Source of the DNA: Pseudoduganella namucuonensis | GTDB taxonomy: Bacteria; Pseudomonadota; Gammaproteobacteria; Burkholderiales; Burkholderiaceae_D | Reading direction: 5' to 3' | Length of the DNA stretch: 64,000 nucleotides | NCBI RefSeq assembly: GCF_900116645.1 | Contig: NZ_FPBO01000024.1 | Span: 1 to 64,000 of the forward strand | Part shown: in pieces, positions 50,120 through 57,577 of the stretch | Numbering within the stretch: position 1 is the first letter of the stretch | Layout of the letters: every line of letters begins with the position of its first letter | The notes under the pieces: generated by a model | The model's database searches: none | What the model was told of the DNA's origin: nothing | The model's input: only the letters and a program-made list of their open reading frames with translations | Made by a program: the position numbers and the translations under genes

Positions 50120-50184
50120 CGGGCAGCGTGGCGCCGCCCGGGCGTCCCAGGCGGCCCACCGGCACCGCGCGGCGAAGCCCCGCC

Positions 50185-50994
50185 TCACGCCGCCCCCCCG
50201 TCGCCGCAGCGGCCGAAGGCCAGCGTGGGCACGTCCACGATGGTGGCGCCGCCATCGGCGGTGAGCACCGCGCCGGTGATGATGGAGGCCTGTTCGGACG
50301 CCAGGAACAGGCAGACCTCGGCGATCTCCCCGGGCGTGGCGGCGCGCCGCAGCGGCACGTCGGCGGTCACGCGGCGGTAGGCCTGCTCCAGGTCCAGGCC
50401 GTGCCGCGCCATCAGTTCGGCCATTTCCTCGTCCGCCATCGGCGTGCGCACCCAGCCCGGGCAGACGGTGTTGGCGCGCACGCCGCGCGGGCCGTAGTCG
50501 CGCGCGATGGAGCGCGCCAGGCCGATCATCGCGTGCTTGAAGGTGGTGTAGCCGCACACCTCCGGGCCGGCCGCCAGCCCGGCGATGGAGGACAGGAACA
50601 CCAGGCTGCCGCGGCTTTCCACCAGCGCCGGCAGGCAGGCGCGCGCGCTGACGAAGGCGGTGCCCAGGTTGGCCTGGAAGGACGCCTGCCAGTCGGCGTC
50701 CGAGACGTCGGCCACGGCGCCGCCGCCGAAGCCGCCGGCGTTGGCGATCAGGCCGTCCAGGCGGCCCCACTCGGCCAGCACCCGCGCCACGGCGGCGTCC
50801 ATCCGCGCGCCGTCGGCGGCGTCGGCCTCGATGGCGATGCCGCCGGCCGCCTCGGCCACCGCCGAGATCAGGCCGGCGCGCCGGCCCAGCACCGCCACCT
50901 TCGCGCCCTCGCCGGCCAGCCGCGCCACGCAGGCCGCGCCGATGCCGGTGCCGCCGCCGGTGACGATGAACACCTTGTCCGCGAAGCGCCTCAT
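50185..50994 (-). CDS. SDR-family oxidoreductase
   Basis: A 269-residue short-chain dehydrogenase. The cofactor motif is VFIVTGGGTGIGAACVARL, with the NAG-type segment LIANAGG. The catalytic set is Ser in LVFLSSIAGLAA and Tyr/Lys in YTTFKHAMIGLARSIARDYGPRGVRANTVCPGWV. Its ATG overlaps the end of moaF (ATGA), so permease, MoaF and SDR are coupled. NAD(P)H-dependent oxidation or reduction of an alcohol/ketone is expected; the substrate is unknown. The last ~20 residues after ADGGATIVDVPTLAFG extend a little beyond the usual end. Confidence 0.88.
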   Translation of the reverse strand: MRRFADKVFIVTGGGTGIGAACVARLAGEGAKVAVLGRRAGLISAVAEAAGGIAIEADAADGARMDAAVARVLAEWGRLDGLIANAGGFGGGAVADVSDADWQASFQANLGTAFVSARACLPALVESRGSLVFLSSIAGLAAGPEVCGYTTFKHAMIGLARSIARDYGPRGVRANTVCPGWVRTPMADEEMAELMARHGLDLEQAYRRVTADVPLRRAATPGEIAEVCLFLASEQASIITGAVLTADGGATIVDVPTLAFGRCGDGGAA

Positions 50995-51821
50995 GCCGGA
51001 GCGCGTTCGGTGGTGTTCAGGACGCGGCAGTGGGCGCCCACCGGGAAGTTGCGCACCGCCGCGTAATCGTCGCCCTCGTAGCCGAAGATCTTGCCGGTGG
51101 TTTTCATGCGCTTCAGGTCCACCATGATCAGGCCCAGCGTGGGGATGGTCTTCTCGCGCCAGACGAACAGGTACAGTTCGTCGCCGATGTGGAGGTAGTC
51201 GCAGGCGTCGGTGTCGGTCAGTCCCCGCTCGGAGCCCAGCAGGCAGTGCCAGGTGTAGAAGCGCTCGTTGAGGTAGATGTGCTCGTACACCTCGTGCGGG
51301 CTGTAGGTGTATTGCACGCGCTTGCCGATCAGCGCGCCGGTGGCTTGGTGCGCCGGCGTCTCCGGCGTGCATGGCGCGCCGATGGCGCCGTGGTTGAAGT
51401 CGGCGCCCACCGGCGTCAGTTCCAGGCCCTCGGCCACGCGGCGCGACAGCGGCTTGGCCGCGTCCTCGCGGGTGGGCAACCGGCCTGTCACCGCCGTGAA
51501 GATGCCACGCTCCAGGTCCAGCACCAGGCTGACCGTGGTGGCGCGCTCGCCGCGCTTGGCGAAGTCGACGAAGTAGACGCCGTCGCGCAGGCTGGTGGCC
51601 TGGTAGTTCTCGGTTTGCGCGGCGCCGCGTTCGCCGCCTTGCAGCACCGTCCAGCGCAGCTCCGTGGCCGAGACGAAGTGGTGTTCGATCGCCGCGCCGT
51701 CGGCGAAGTGCAGCGTCAGGCGGCGCCCCAGCAGCGCGGCGCTGGCTTCCAGGCAGTGGTTGTCGGGGGCGAAGGCGTCGCCCAAGGCGCCCACTGATAT
51801 CCATTCGGTCTTGCTGTTCAT
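50991..51821 (-). CDS. moaF: MoaF-like protein
   Basis: A 276-residue protein matching the MoaF family (named in Klebsiella for monoamine-regulated genes beside arylsulfatase/tyramine oxidase functions; often mis-annotated as molybdenum cofactor protein F). It shows two related halves: N-terminal LTLHFADGAAIEHHFVSATELRWTVL and YFVDFAKRGERATTVSLVLDLERGIFTAVTG, C-terminal KRVQYTYSPHEVYEHIYLNERFYTWHCL and YLFVWREKTIPTLGLIMVDLKRMKTTGKIFGYEGDD, a calycin-like pattern. It overlaps the permease and SDR genes by four bases each. It may bind a small aromatic or amine product. The biochemical function is not established. Confidence 0.85.
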   Translation of the reverse strand: MNSKTEWISVGALGDAFAPDNHCLEASAALLGRRLTLHFADGAAIEHHFVSATELRWTVLQGGERGAAQTENYQATSLRDGVYFVDFAKRGERATTVSLVLDLERGIFTAVTGRLPTREDAAKPLSRRVAEGLELTPVGADFNHGAIGAPCTPETPAHQATGALIGKRVQYTYSPHEVYEHIYLNERFYTWHCLLGSERGLTDTDACDYLHIGDELYLFVWREKTIPTLGLIMVDLKRMKTTGKIFGYEGDDYAAVRNFPVGAHCRVLNTTERAPA

Positions 51822-53275
51822 GCGGTTTCTCCAGTTGATAGGGGGGGTAGGGTAAGCAGTGGCTGTGGACGGAACAGGGGGCGCTTCATCACGAAGCGTA
51901 CCCAGAACGCGGACAGCAGGCCGGTCGCGCCCAGCACGCAGCCGGTGATCAGGTACACGGTGCGCGACAGTTCGGGAGCGGGAGAGTTGTTCAGCGCGGC
52001 GTAGGCCATGCCAGCGATGCCGAGCAGCTGCACCAGCGGGAAGAAGGGCGAGCGCGAGGGCCGCGGCAGGTCCGGGTAGCGCAGCCGCAGCGCGATCACG
52101 TCGATGTGGGCGACGATGTAGGCCAGCAGCCAGGCGGTGGACGCCGACACCACCAGGATGGTGATGGTCTCGGGGCGGTTGCCCAGCGCGAGCAGGGGCA
52201 CCGCCGACAGCGCGGCCAGGAACACGATGGCGGCCCACGGCGTGCCGTAGCGCGGATGGCGCCACGCCAGGAAGGCGAAGGCCTGGCCGTTTTGCGCCAT
52301 GCCGCACAGCATGCGCGACACGCCGCCCAGCACCGCGTTGACCAGGCCGGTGGTGGCGCCGATGGCGGTCAGCGCGATCAGCACGGTGCCGGCGCGCCCG
52401 AACACGGCGGCGGCGTAGGCGAGGTGGGGGAAGCGGCTGGCGGCCAGCGTGGCCGTGTCCAGCAGGCGGTGCGCGCCGAGGGCGTAGAGGGCCGTCATGA
52501 GCGCCAGCATGCACAGCGCGATCGCCATGGCGCGCGGGATGTCGCGTTCCGGCCGCCGGGTCTCCTCGATCAGCGGGCAGACGAATTCGGCGCCGACAAA
52601 ACACCAGACGAACAGCGCGATCAGGCCGGCCGCGGCGGTGCCGCCGGCGACGGCGAGGGCGGGAGGCGCCACGGCCGCCAAGGCGGCGACGGCCGCCAAG
52701 GCGGCGACGGCCGCCGCGTCCATCGTTGCGGGCTGCGCGACGCACAGCGCGATGGCGCCGGTGCCGGCCACCGCCGCGATCTTCATGACGGTGGTGGCGT
52801 TTTGCAGCAGGGCGAATACATCGGTGCCGAGCACGTTGAGCACCGTCAGCAGCGCCAGCAATCCGAGGCCCAGCGCGTGGGGCGGCAGGTCCAGCCCCAG
52901 CACCTCGCGCAGCACGTTGTCGAACACCAGCAGCTCGGCGGGCAGGCCGAACAGGTTGACCACCACGTAGCCGGAGAAGGTCGCCACCAGCGCCGGGAAC
53001 TGGCCGATGGCGACCTCGGTGTAAGTGCTCAAGCCGCCCGCCGACGGCATCATCAGCGCCAGTTCGGAGAACGAGGAGACATAGCTCAGCGCCAGCAGGA
53101 AGGCGGCCGCGAAGGCGCCCGCCACCAGCAGCGGCGGCACGCCGCGGGCGTAGGCCGTGGCCTGCAGCAGCGACACCAGCGCCACCTGCGAAATCGCGAT
53201 GCCGATGATGATGCCCACCAGCGTGCGCATGCCCAGCACGCGCGGCGGTGGCTTCCCGTTCAATACATTATCCAT
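51818..53275 (-). CDS. APC-family amino acid/amine permease
   Basis: A 485-residue, twelve-helix permease of the amino acid-polyamine-organocation family. The opening region is LVGIIIGIAISQVALVSLLQ, and the helix-2/3 region is SSFSELALMMPSAGGLSTYTEVAIG, with the SAGG motif of the family. FVGAEFVCPLIEETRRPERDIPRAM in the centre is the conserved APC loop. It heads the moaF-SDR operon, which suggests import of an amine or amino acid acted on by the other two. An Ala/Val-rich segment encoded by an 18-bp tandem repeat (52671-52706) lengthens the loop before helix 6. The start lies in a leader with 14-bp repeats. Confidence 0.88.
   Translation of the reverse strand: MDNVLNGKPPPRVLGMRTLVGIIIGIAISQVALVSLLQATAYARGVPPLLVAGAFAAAFLLALSYVSSFSELALMMPSAGGLSTYTEVAIGQFPALVATFSGYVVVNLFGLPAELLVFDNVLREVLGLDLPPHALGLGLLALLTVLNVLGTDVFALLQNATTVMKIAAVAGTGAIALCVAQPATMDAAAVAALAAVAALAAVAPPALAVAGGTAAAGLIALFVWCFVGAEFVCPLIEETRRPERDIPRAMAIALCMLALMTALYALGAHRLLDTATLAASRFPHLAYAAAVFGRAGTVLIALTAIGATTGLVNAVLGGVSRMLCGMAQNGQAFAFLAWRHPRYGTPWAAIVFLAALSAVPLLALGNRPETITILVVSASTAWLLAYIVAHIDVIALRLRYPDLPRPSRSPFFPLVQLLGIAGMAYAALNNSPAPELSRTVYLITGCVLGATGLLSAFWVRFVMKRPLFRPQPLLTLPPLSTGETA
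52671..52706 (-). repeat. 18-bp tandem repeat in the permease gene
   Basis: ACGGCCGCCAAGGCGGCG occurs twice in tandem and partly a third time. On the coding strand it encodes repeated Ala-Ala-Val-Ala-Ala-Leu in a hydrophobic loop. It is in frame and probably arose by slippage. Confidence 0.85.
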
Positions 53276-53290
53276 GGCGCTCCCCGTCGT

Positions 53291-53332
53291 TGTCGTCTGC
53301 TTGTTGTCGTCCGCTTGTTGTGGTCCGCTTTC
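53291..53332 (-). repeat. Three 14-bp tandem repeats in the permease leader
   Basis: TGTCGTCTGCTTGT, TGTCGTCCGCTTGT and TGTGGTCCGCTTTC follow each other directly, 16-57 bases before the permease ATG, so they lie in its transcript leader. Copies differ at one to three positions. The role is unknown. Confidence 0.75.
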
Positions 53333-53464
53333 ATGGCGGCGCAGCCATGGTAGGGGGGCGCCCGCGTAGGCCGGTATCGGTCAGAGGGATGAGGGAAATC
53401 GAGACGTCGCGGCGCGGGCGGTTTTGAACTAAGATGGGAAAAAACATACCGGGGGAGATTCGCC

Positions 53465-53506
53465 ATGTTTGAAAGACAACTGAACTGGACGCCGGTGGCG
53501 CCGTGA
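53465..53506 (+). CDS. 13-codon leader ORF coupled to the LuxR gene
   Basis: ATG at 53465 with a strong GGGGGAG ribosome binding site eight bases upstream opens a 13-residue peptide, MFERQLNWTPVAP. Its stop TGA at 53504-53506 overlaps the GTG start of the LuxR gene (GTGA). The LuxR gene has no ribosome binding site of its own at that place, so its translation probably depends on this leader. Confidence 0.5.
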   Translation: MFERQLNWTPVAP

Positions 53507-54678
53507 ACACGGCCGACACGCTGCTGTTCAAGCTCTATGGCTGCGAGGACGATCCCGCGCAGTGGAGCGGTGTGCTCAACCAGCTATGCCGGGAGACCGG
53601 CGCCCGCTCGGCGGTGCTGCAGGCGGTCAAGCTGCGCGGCGGACGCCTGGCCATCGCCTGGACCGCGGCCGACGCGCAGACCCTCGGCCGCGACGCGGCG
53701 CCCCTGCCCGGTGTGGACGACGAGGACAATCCACGCCTGGAGGTGGGCCGCATCGCGCGCGGGCTGGACCGCGTCATCCGCGACGAGGACCTGTTCGACC
53801 GCGGCGACCCGGCCCGGGGGCGCTTGCAGGAGCGGCTGGCGCAGCGCCGGCTGGGACGCTTCATGGGCAGCCTGCAGCAACTGGACGGCGACACCTATCT
53901 CGGGCTGGCGCTGCACCGCGACATCGACGACCCGGACGATTTCTCGGCCGCCCAGGCCGGCCACCTGGCCATGCTGGCGCCGCACTTCAAGCAGGCCATC
54001 GGCGTGCGGGCGCGCCTGCGCGCCGGGGCGGACCTGGAGCACAGGCTGCGCCGGCACCTCGACCACCTGCGCGGCGGCCTGCTGGTCTGCGACGGCGACG
54101 GCCGTGTGCGATGGATGAACCGCAGCGCGCGGGAACTGCTGGCGGGGGGCGATAGCCTGCGGCTGCGCGACGGCGGCTTGCGCGCGGCCGGCGCCGCCAA
54201 CGACGCGGCCCTGCGGCGCGAGTTGGCCGTCCTGGCCGGCGGCGATGCGGACTTGCCGCGGGAACCGGCCGCCGCGGCTTCGGTTGGCGGCGGGACGCGC
54301 TACCTGACCCTGGGCCAGGGGCCGCAATGCCTGCACCTCGCGCTGCAGGCGCTGGCCCCGCGCCAGGCGGGCGGGCAGGCCTCGGTGTTTGTCGCCGTCA
54401 CGGGCGCCGCAGCCGGCGCGCCCGTCTCGCCGGCCGCCATCGCCGCCCTGTTCGGGCTGACGCCGGCCGAGGCCCGGCTGGTGGCGGCGCTGGTGGGCGG
54501 CAGCACGCTGGAACAGTACGCGCTGGCGCGCGGCGTCGGCCTGGGCACCGTGCGCGGCCAACTCAAACAGGCGCAGGCCAAGACCGGCGCCAGCCGCCAG
54601 GCGGAACTGGTGCGGCTGGTGCTGTCCTCCGCGGCGGCGCAATTGCTGGACGCCGCGGCCCCGGACCTGAACCCTTAG
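53503..54678 (+). CDS. LuxR-family transcriptional regulator (long sensor)
   Basis: A 391-residue regulator. The C-terminal HTH reads LTPAEARLVAALVGGSTLEQYALARGVGLGTVRGQLKQAQAKTG (about residues 318-361). The N-terminal ~180 residues are an unrecognised helical sensor region. Residues ~190-215 (HLRGGLLVCDGDGRVRWMNRSARELL) look like a PAS start. It is divergent from the APC permease-MoaF-SDR operon and is the best candidate to control it. It begins with GTG overlapping the stop of a 13-codon leader. Its stop overlaps the convergent transporter gene by four bases. Confidence 0.82.
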   Translation: MNTADTLLFKLYGCEDDPAQWSGVLNQLCRETGARSAVLQAVKLRGGRLAIAWTAADAQTLGRDAAPLPGVDDEDNPRLEVGRIARGLDRVIRDEDLFDRGDPARGRLQERLAQRRLGRFMGSLQQLDGDTYLGLALHRDIDDPDDFSAAQAGHLAMLAPHFKQAIGVRARLRAGADLEHRLRRHLDHLRGGLLVCDGDGRVRWMNRSARELLAGGDSLRLRDGGLRAAGAANDAALRRELAVLAGGDADLPREPAAAASVGGGTRYLTLGQGPQCLHLALQALAPRQAGGQASVFVAVTGAAAGAPVSPAAIAALFGLTPAEARLVAALVGGSTLEQYALARGVGLGTVRGQLKQAQAKTGASRQAELVRLVLSSAAAQLLDAAAPDLNP

Positions 54679-55607
54679 AACGTGAAGGCCGCGCGCAGCG
54701 CCACCTGGGTGCCTTGCGATCGGTTCCTGGCGCCGAACTCCTTGAACGCGTGCAGCCAGACGATGGGCAGCTTCGAGCCTGGCGAGAAGAAGTTGATCGC
54801 CGGTCCCAGCGCCAGCACGCGCGCGCGGTTGCCGTTGGCCAGGCCGGCGGCGCGGTCGTCGGTGAACTGGTGGTAGAAGTAGCCACCCAGGCCCACGGTG
54901 TACGGTCCCACGTGTTGCCCCAGCGCGAACTCCTGCTGCCATTCGGCGCCGGAGCGGTAGCCGGTGTGGTGGTTGCGGGTGTTCAGGTTGACCTGGATGG
55001 TCGACGAGACCTCGAAGCCGGTCTGGCCGATGCGCGTGAAGGCGTAGGTGGGCGACCAGGTCCAGTGTCCCGTGCCCGGGTTGGCCAGGCGGTTCTTGTC
55101 GTAGGAGCCGGTGGGCGCCTGCACCTGCAGGGCCGCGTACTGGAAGAAGCCCGGCGACGTCCATTGCAGGATCACGGGCGTCACGCTGATGTCGCCCATC
55201 GCGGTTTTCCTGCCCGTCATGGCGAGCGGGCCGGCCGGGGTGGGGATGGAGAGGTCCAGTTTCATGTCCAGCAGGGGGAACACCGCCGCGTAGCCATAGG
55301 TGGCGCCGAGGAAGGTGGTCTTGGTCATCTTGATCACGGCCACGCCCAGGCTGTAGATGGAGAGGTCGGCGCCCACCGGGGAGCGGTTGCCGGCGTCGTC
55401 GCGCAGCTGGTTGGCGTGGTAGAAGGTGGTGCGCACGCCGACCGTCGCCACGTCCGACGGCGGCGGCATGATGCCGGCGCCGAAGTCGGTCACGCCGAAG
55501 GGGGTGATGGGGGCGCCGCCTTCGGTCGCGCGCGCGGGCGCGGCCACGCCCAGCAGGGCGGCGCAAAGCAGGGTGAGGGCGGCGGTGGTGGATTTCTGGA
55601 TGTTCAT
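54675..55607 (-). CDS. Outer-membrane transporter, phenol/MetA-degradation type (copy A)
   Basis: A 310-residue beta-barrel protein with a signal peptide ending PARATEGGA. It has family strands such as DVATVGVRTTFYHANQLRDDAGN, VILQWTSPGFFQYAALQVQAPTGSYDKN and WTWSPTYAFTRIGQTGFEVSSTIQVN. The C-terminus VALRAAFTF ends in Phe. It has a close paralogue of equal length at 60311-61243. Together they flank an amidohydrolase and a broken rhamnosidase gene. It probably imports the hydrophobic or glycosidic substrate of the amidohydrolase. The end overlaps the convergent LuxR gene by four bases. Confidence 0.85.
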   Translation of the reverse strand: MNIQKSTTAALTLLCAALLGVAAPARATEGGAPITPFGVTDFGAGIMPPPSDVATVGVRTTFYHANQLRDDAGNRSPVGADLSIYSLGVAVIKMTKTTFLGATYGYAAVFPLLDMKLDLSIPTPAGPLAMTGRKTAMGDISVTPVILQWTSPGFFQYAALQVQAPTGSYDKNRLANPGTGHWTWSPTYAFTRIGQTGFEVSSTIQVNLNTRNHHTGYRSGAEWQQEFALGQHVGPYTVGLGGYFYHQFTDDRAAGLANGNRARVLALGPAINFFSPGSKLPIVWLHAFKEFGARNRSQGTQVALRAAFTF

Positions 55608-55676
55608 GGTGAATGCCTGTCTGGATGTCGTTTTGGACGCCGGTTGCCCGCGCTGGAGCGGCCACCGGCCTTGTTT

Positions 55677-57428
55677 TTATTCGGCGCGGGGATGGACCTG
55701 GCGCCCCCGGAAGAAGGTCTGTTTCACGGTGGTTTCGTGGATCTGGCCGGCCGGGATGCGGAACAGGTTGCGGTCCAATACGATGAAATCGGCCGACTTG
55801 CCCGTCTCGATCGAGCCGGTCTCCCGCCCCATGCCCATCGCCTCCGCGCTGTTGATGGTGTAGATGCGCAGGGCGGAGGCCAGGCCGACCGCCTGTTCCG
55901 GCCACAGCGCGCCCGGGATGGCGCCGAACGGGTCCCTGCGCGTGACCAGGCCCTCGATGCCGGTCCACGGGTTGGCCGTGGGCTGCCCCGCCGGCCAGTC
56001 CGAGCCGCCGGCCACCAGCGCGCCGCTGCGCAGCAGGCTGGCGACGGGGAAGATGCGCTCGGCGCGCTCCTTGCCGATGGCCATGGCGGTCGCCATCCCC
56101 AGGCCGGTGGGATACCAGATCATCGGCGAGATCTCGGCCGTCACGTTCAGGGCGCGGAAGCGCGCCAGGTCGGCGTCGGCGATGAAGCTGGCGTGGGCCA
56201 CCTGGTGGCGCTGGCCGGGCATGCCGTTGCGCTTGCGGACCTCGTCCACCGCGTCCAGCGCCAGGCGCAGCGAGGCGTCGCCGGTGGCGTGCATCTTGGC
56301 CGGCACGCCGCGCCGGTCCAGTTGGACCAGCAGGTCCACCAGCTGGTCGCGCGTGAAGTTGCTGTGGCCGTGGTAGTGCGCGCCGTGTTCGGCGTCCGGC
56401 AGGTAGGGCTGCAGGAATTCGGCGGTGCGGGCGGGCGGCACGCCGTCCAGGAACAGCTTGACGAAGTCCGGCCGCAGGTTGGCGCCGCGGTACTGCTCGC
56501 GCGCCTCCACCAGCGCCAGGCCGGTGCGTTCGGCCGGGAAGGCCGAGGGCATGGCCGACAGCGAGGCCACCATGTGGAAGGGCAGGCCGCCGTCGCGGTC
56601 GACCTGGCTCCATATGGCCAGCGCGGCCTCGGAGCTGAACGCGTCCTGCACGCCGGTGATGCCGCAGGCGTTCATGGTGGCGCCGGCGGCGCGGGCGGCC
56701 GCCAGCTGGCGGGCCTGGGTGCGCGGCGGGATTTGCCGCTCCAGTGCCAGGAAGGCCGGGAATTCCTTGAGCAGCCCGGTGGGCTGGCCGCTGGCCGGAT
56801 CCTTGGCGATGACGCCGCCGGCCGGGTCGGCGCTATCCCTGGTGATGCCGCCGCGCTTGAGCGCCTCGCTGTTGGCCCAGCGGTTGTGGAAGGTCTCGTC
56901 GCGCAGCAGCACCGGATGGCCGGCGCCGGCCTTGTCCAGCGCCGCCAGCGCGGCCGGGGTGGACACCTGCGCCAGCATGGTGCTGCTCCACGCGCCGCCC
57001 ACCACCCAGTCGCCCGGCTCGGCCCTGGCGGCGCAGTCGGCCACGCGGGCCAGCACCTGTTCGAACGTGCTCGATGGCGCGAAGTTGCAGGCGTACAGGT
57101 CCTCGTAGCCGCCGTCCAGCGGGTGCGCGTGCACGTCGTTAATGCCGGGCATGGCCATCGCGCCGCGCAGGTCGAGCACGCGGGTCTTCGGTCCGGCCAG
57201 GCGGGCGATCTCGGCGTTCGTGCCGGTGGCGACATAGCGGCCGTCGCGCACCGCGAAGGCCTCGACCCAGGCCGTCTCGCCCCGCACGGTGTAGATGCTG
57301 CCGTTGCGCACGATCAGGTCGGGCGGGGCCGCCCTGGTGGCCGCCGCCGCCAGCCATGGCAGCAGCGCCAGTGTGAGACCGGCCGCCAGCCGCCGCGCGG
57401 CGCAGGGCGCCAACTTCTTGTTTCGCAT
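55677..57428 (-). CDS. YtcJ-like amidohydrolase, exported
   Basis: A 583-residue metal-dependent amidohydrolase (Amidohydro_3 group, YtcJ-like). A signal peptide (ALLPWLAAAATRA) implies export, unusual for the cytoplasmic members. Metal ligands are in GINDVHAHPLDGG (His-x-His), KMHATGDASLRLAL and the GGSDWPAGQPTANPW motif near residue 470. FIVLDRNLFRIPAGQIHETTVKQTFFRGR at the C-terminus closes the two-strand cap. These enzymes hydrolyse amide or ester bonds of small molecules such as N-acyl compounds. The ATG at 57428 has GGGGGGAAGAATC upstream. It follows copy A of the transporter with a 69-base gap. Confidence 0.88.
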   Translation of the reverse strand: MRNKKLAPCAARRLAAGLTLALLPWLAAAATRAAPPDLIVRNGSIYTVRGETAWVEAFAVRDGRYVATGTNAEIARLAGPKTRVLDLRGAMAMPGINDVHAHPLDGGYEDLYACNFAPSSTFEQVLARVADCAARAEPGDWVVGGAWSSTMLAQVSTPAALAALDKAGAGHPVLLRDETFHNRWANSEALKRGGITRDSADPAGGVIAKDPASGQPTGLLKEFPAFLALERQIPPRTQARQLAAARAAGATMNACGITGVQDAFSSEAALAIWSQVDRDGGLPFHMVASLSAMPSAFPAERTGLALVEAREQYRGANLRPDFVKLFLDGVPPARTAEFLQPYLPDAEHGAHYHGHSNFTRDQLVDLLVQLDRRGVPAKMHATGDASLRLALDAVDEVRKRNGMPGQRHQVAHASFIADADLARFRALNVTAEISPMIWYPTGLGMATAMAIGKERAERIFPVASLLRSGALVAGGSDWPAGQPTANPWTGIEGLVTRRDPFGAIPGALWPEQAVGLASALRIYTINSAEAMGMGRETGSIETGKSADFIVLDRNLFRIPAGQIHETTVKQTFFRGRQVHPRAE

Positions 57429-57577
57429 GATTCTTCCCCCCTTTTGGTTATGGTTGATGCCTGCGCCCAGTTTGGGGACAGCATCAGGGGGCGTCACCTA
57501 CCATATGGGAGGCGGCGGGGAGGGCGCGGCGTGAGCATGGGCCGGCCATCCCCCGAACACAATGCCAGCGTTGGCGG

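Noticed and set aside
53584..56613. 1009-codon open frame on the minus strand
   Set aside because: It crosses the LuxR, transporter and amidohydrolase genes out of frame. It reads as Arg/Pro/Gly-rich text, and only the genes in the other frames show motifs and signal peptides.
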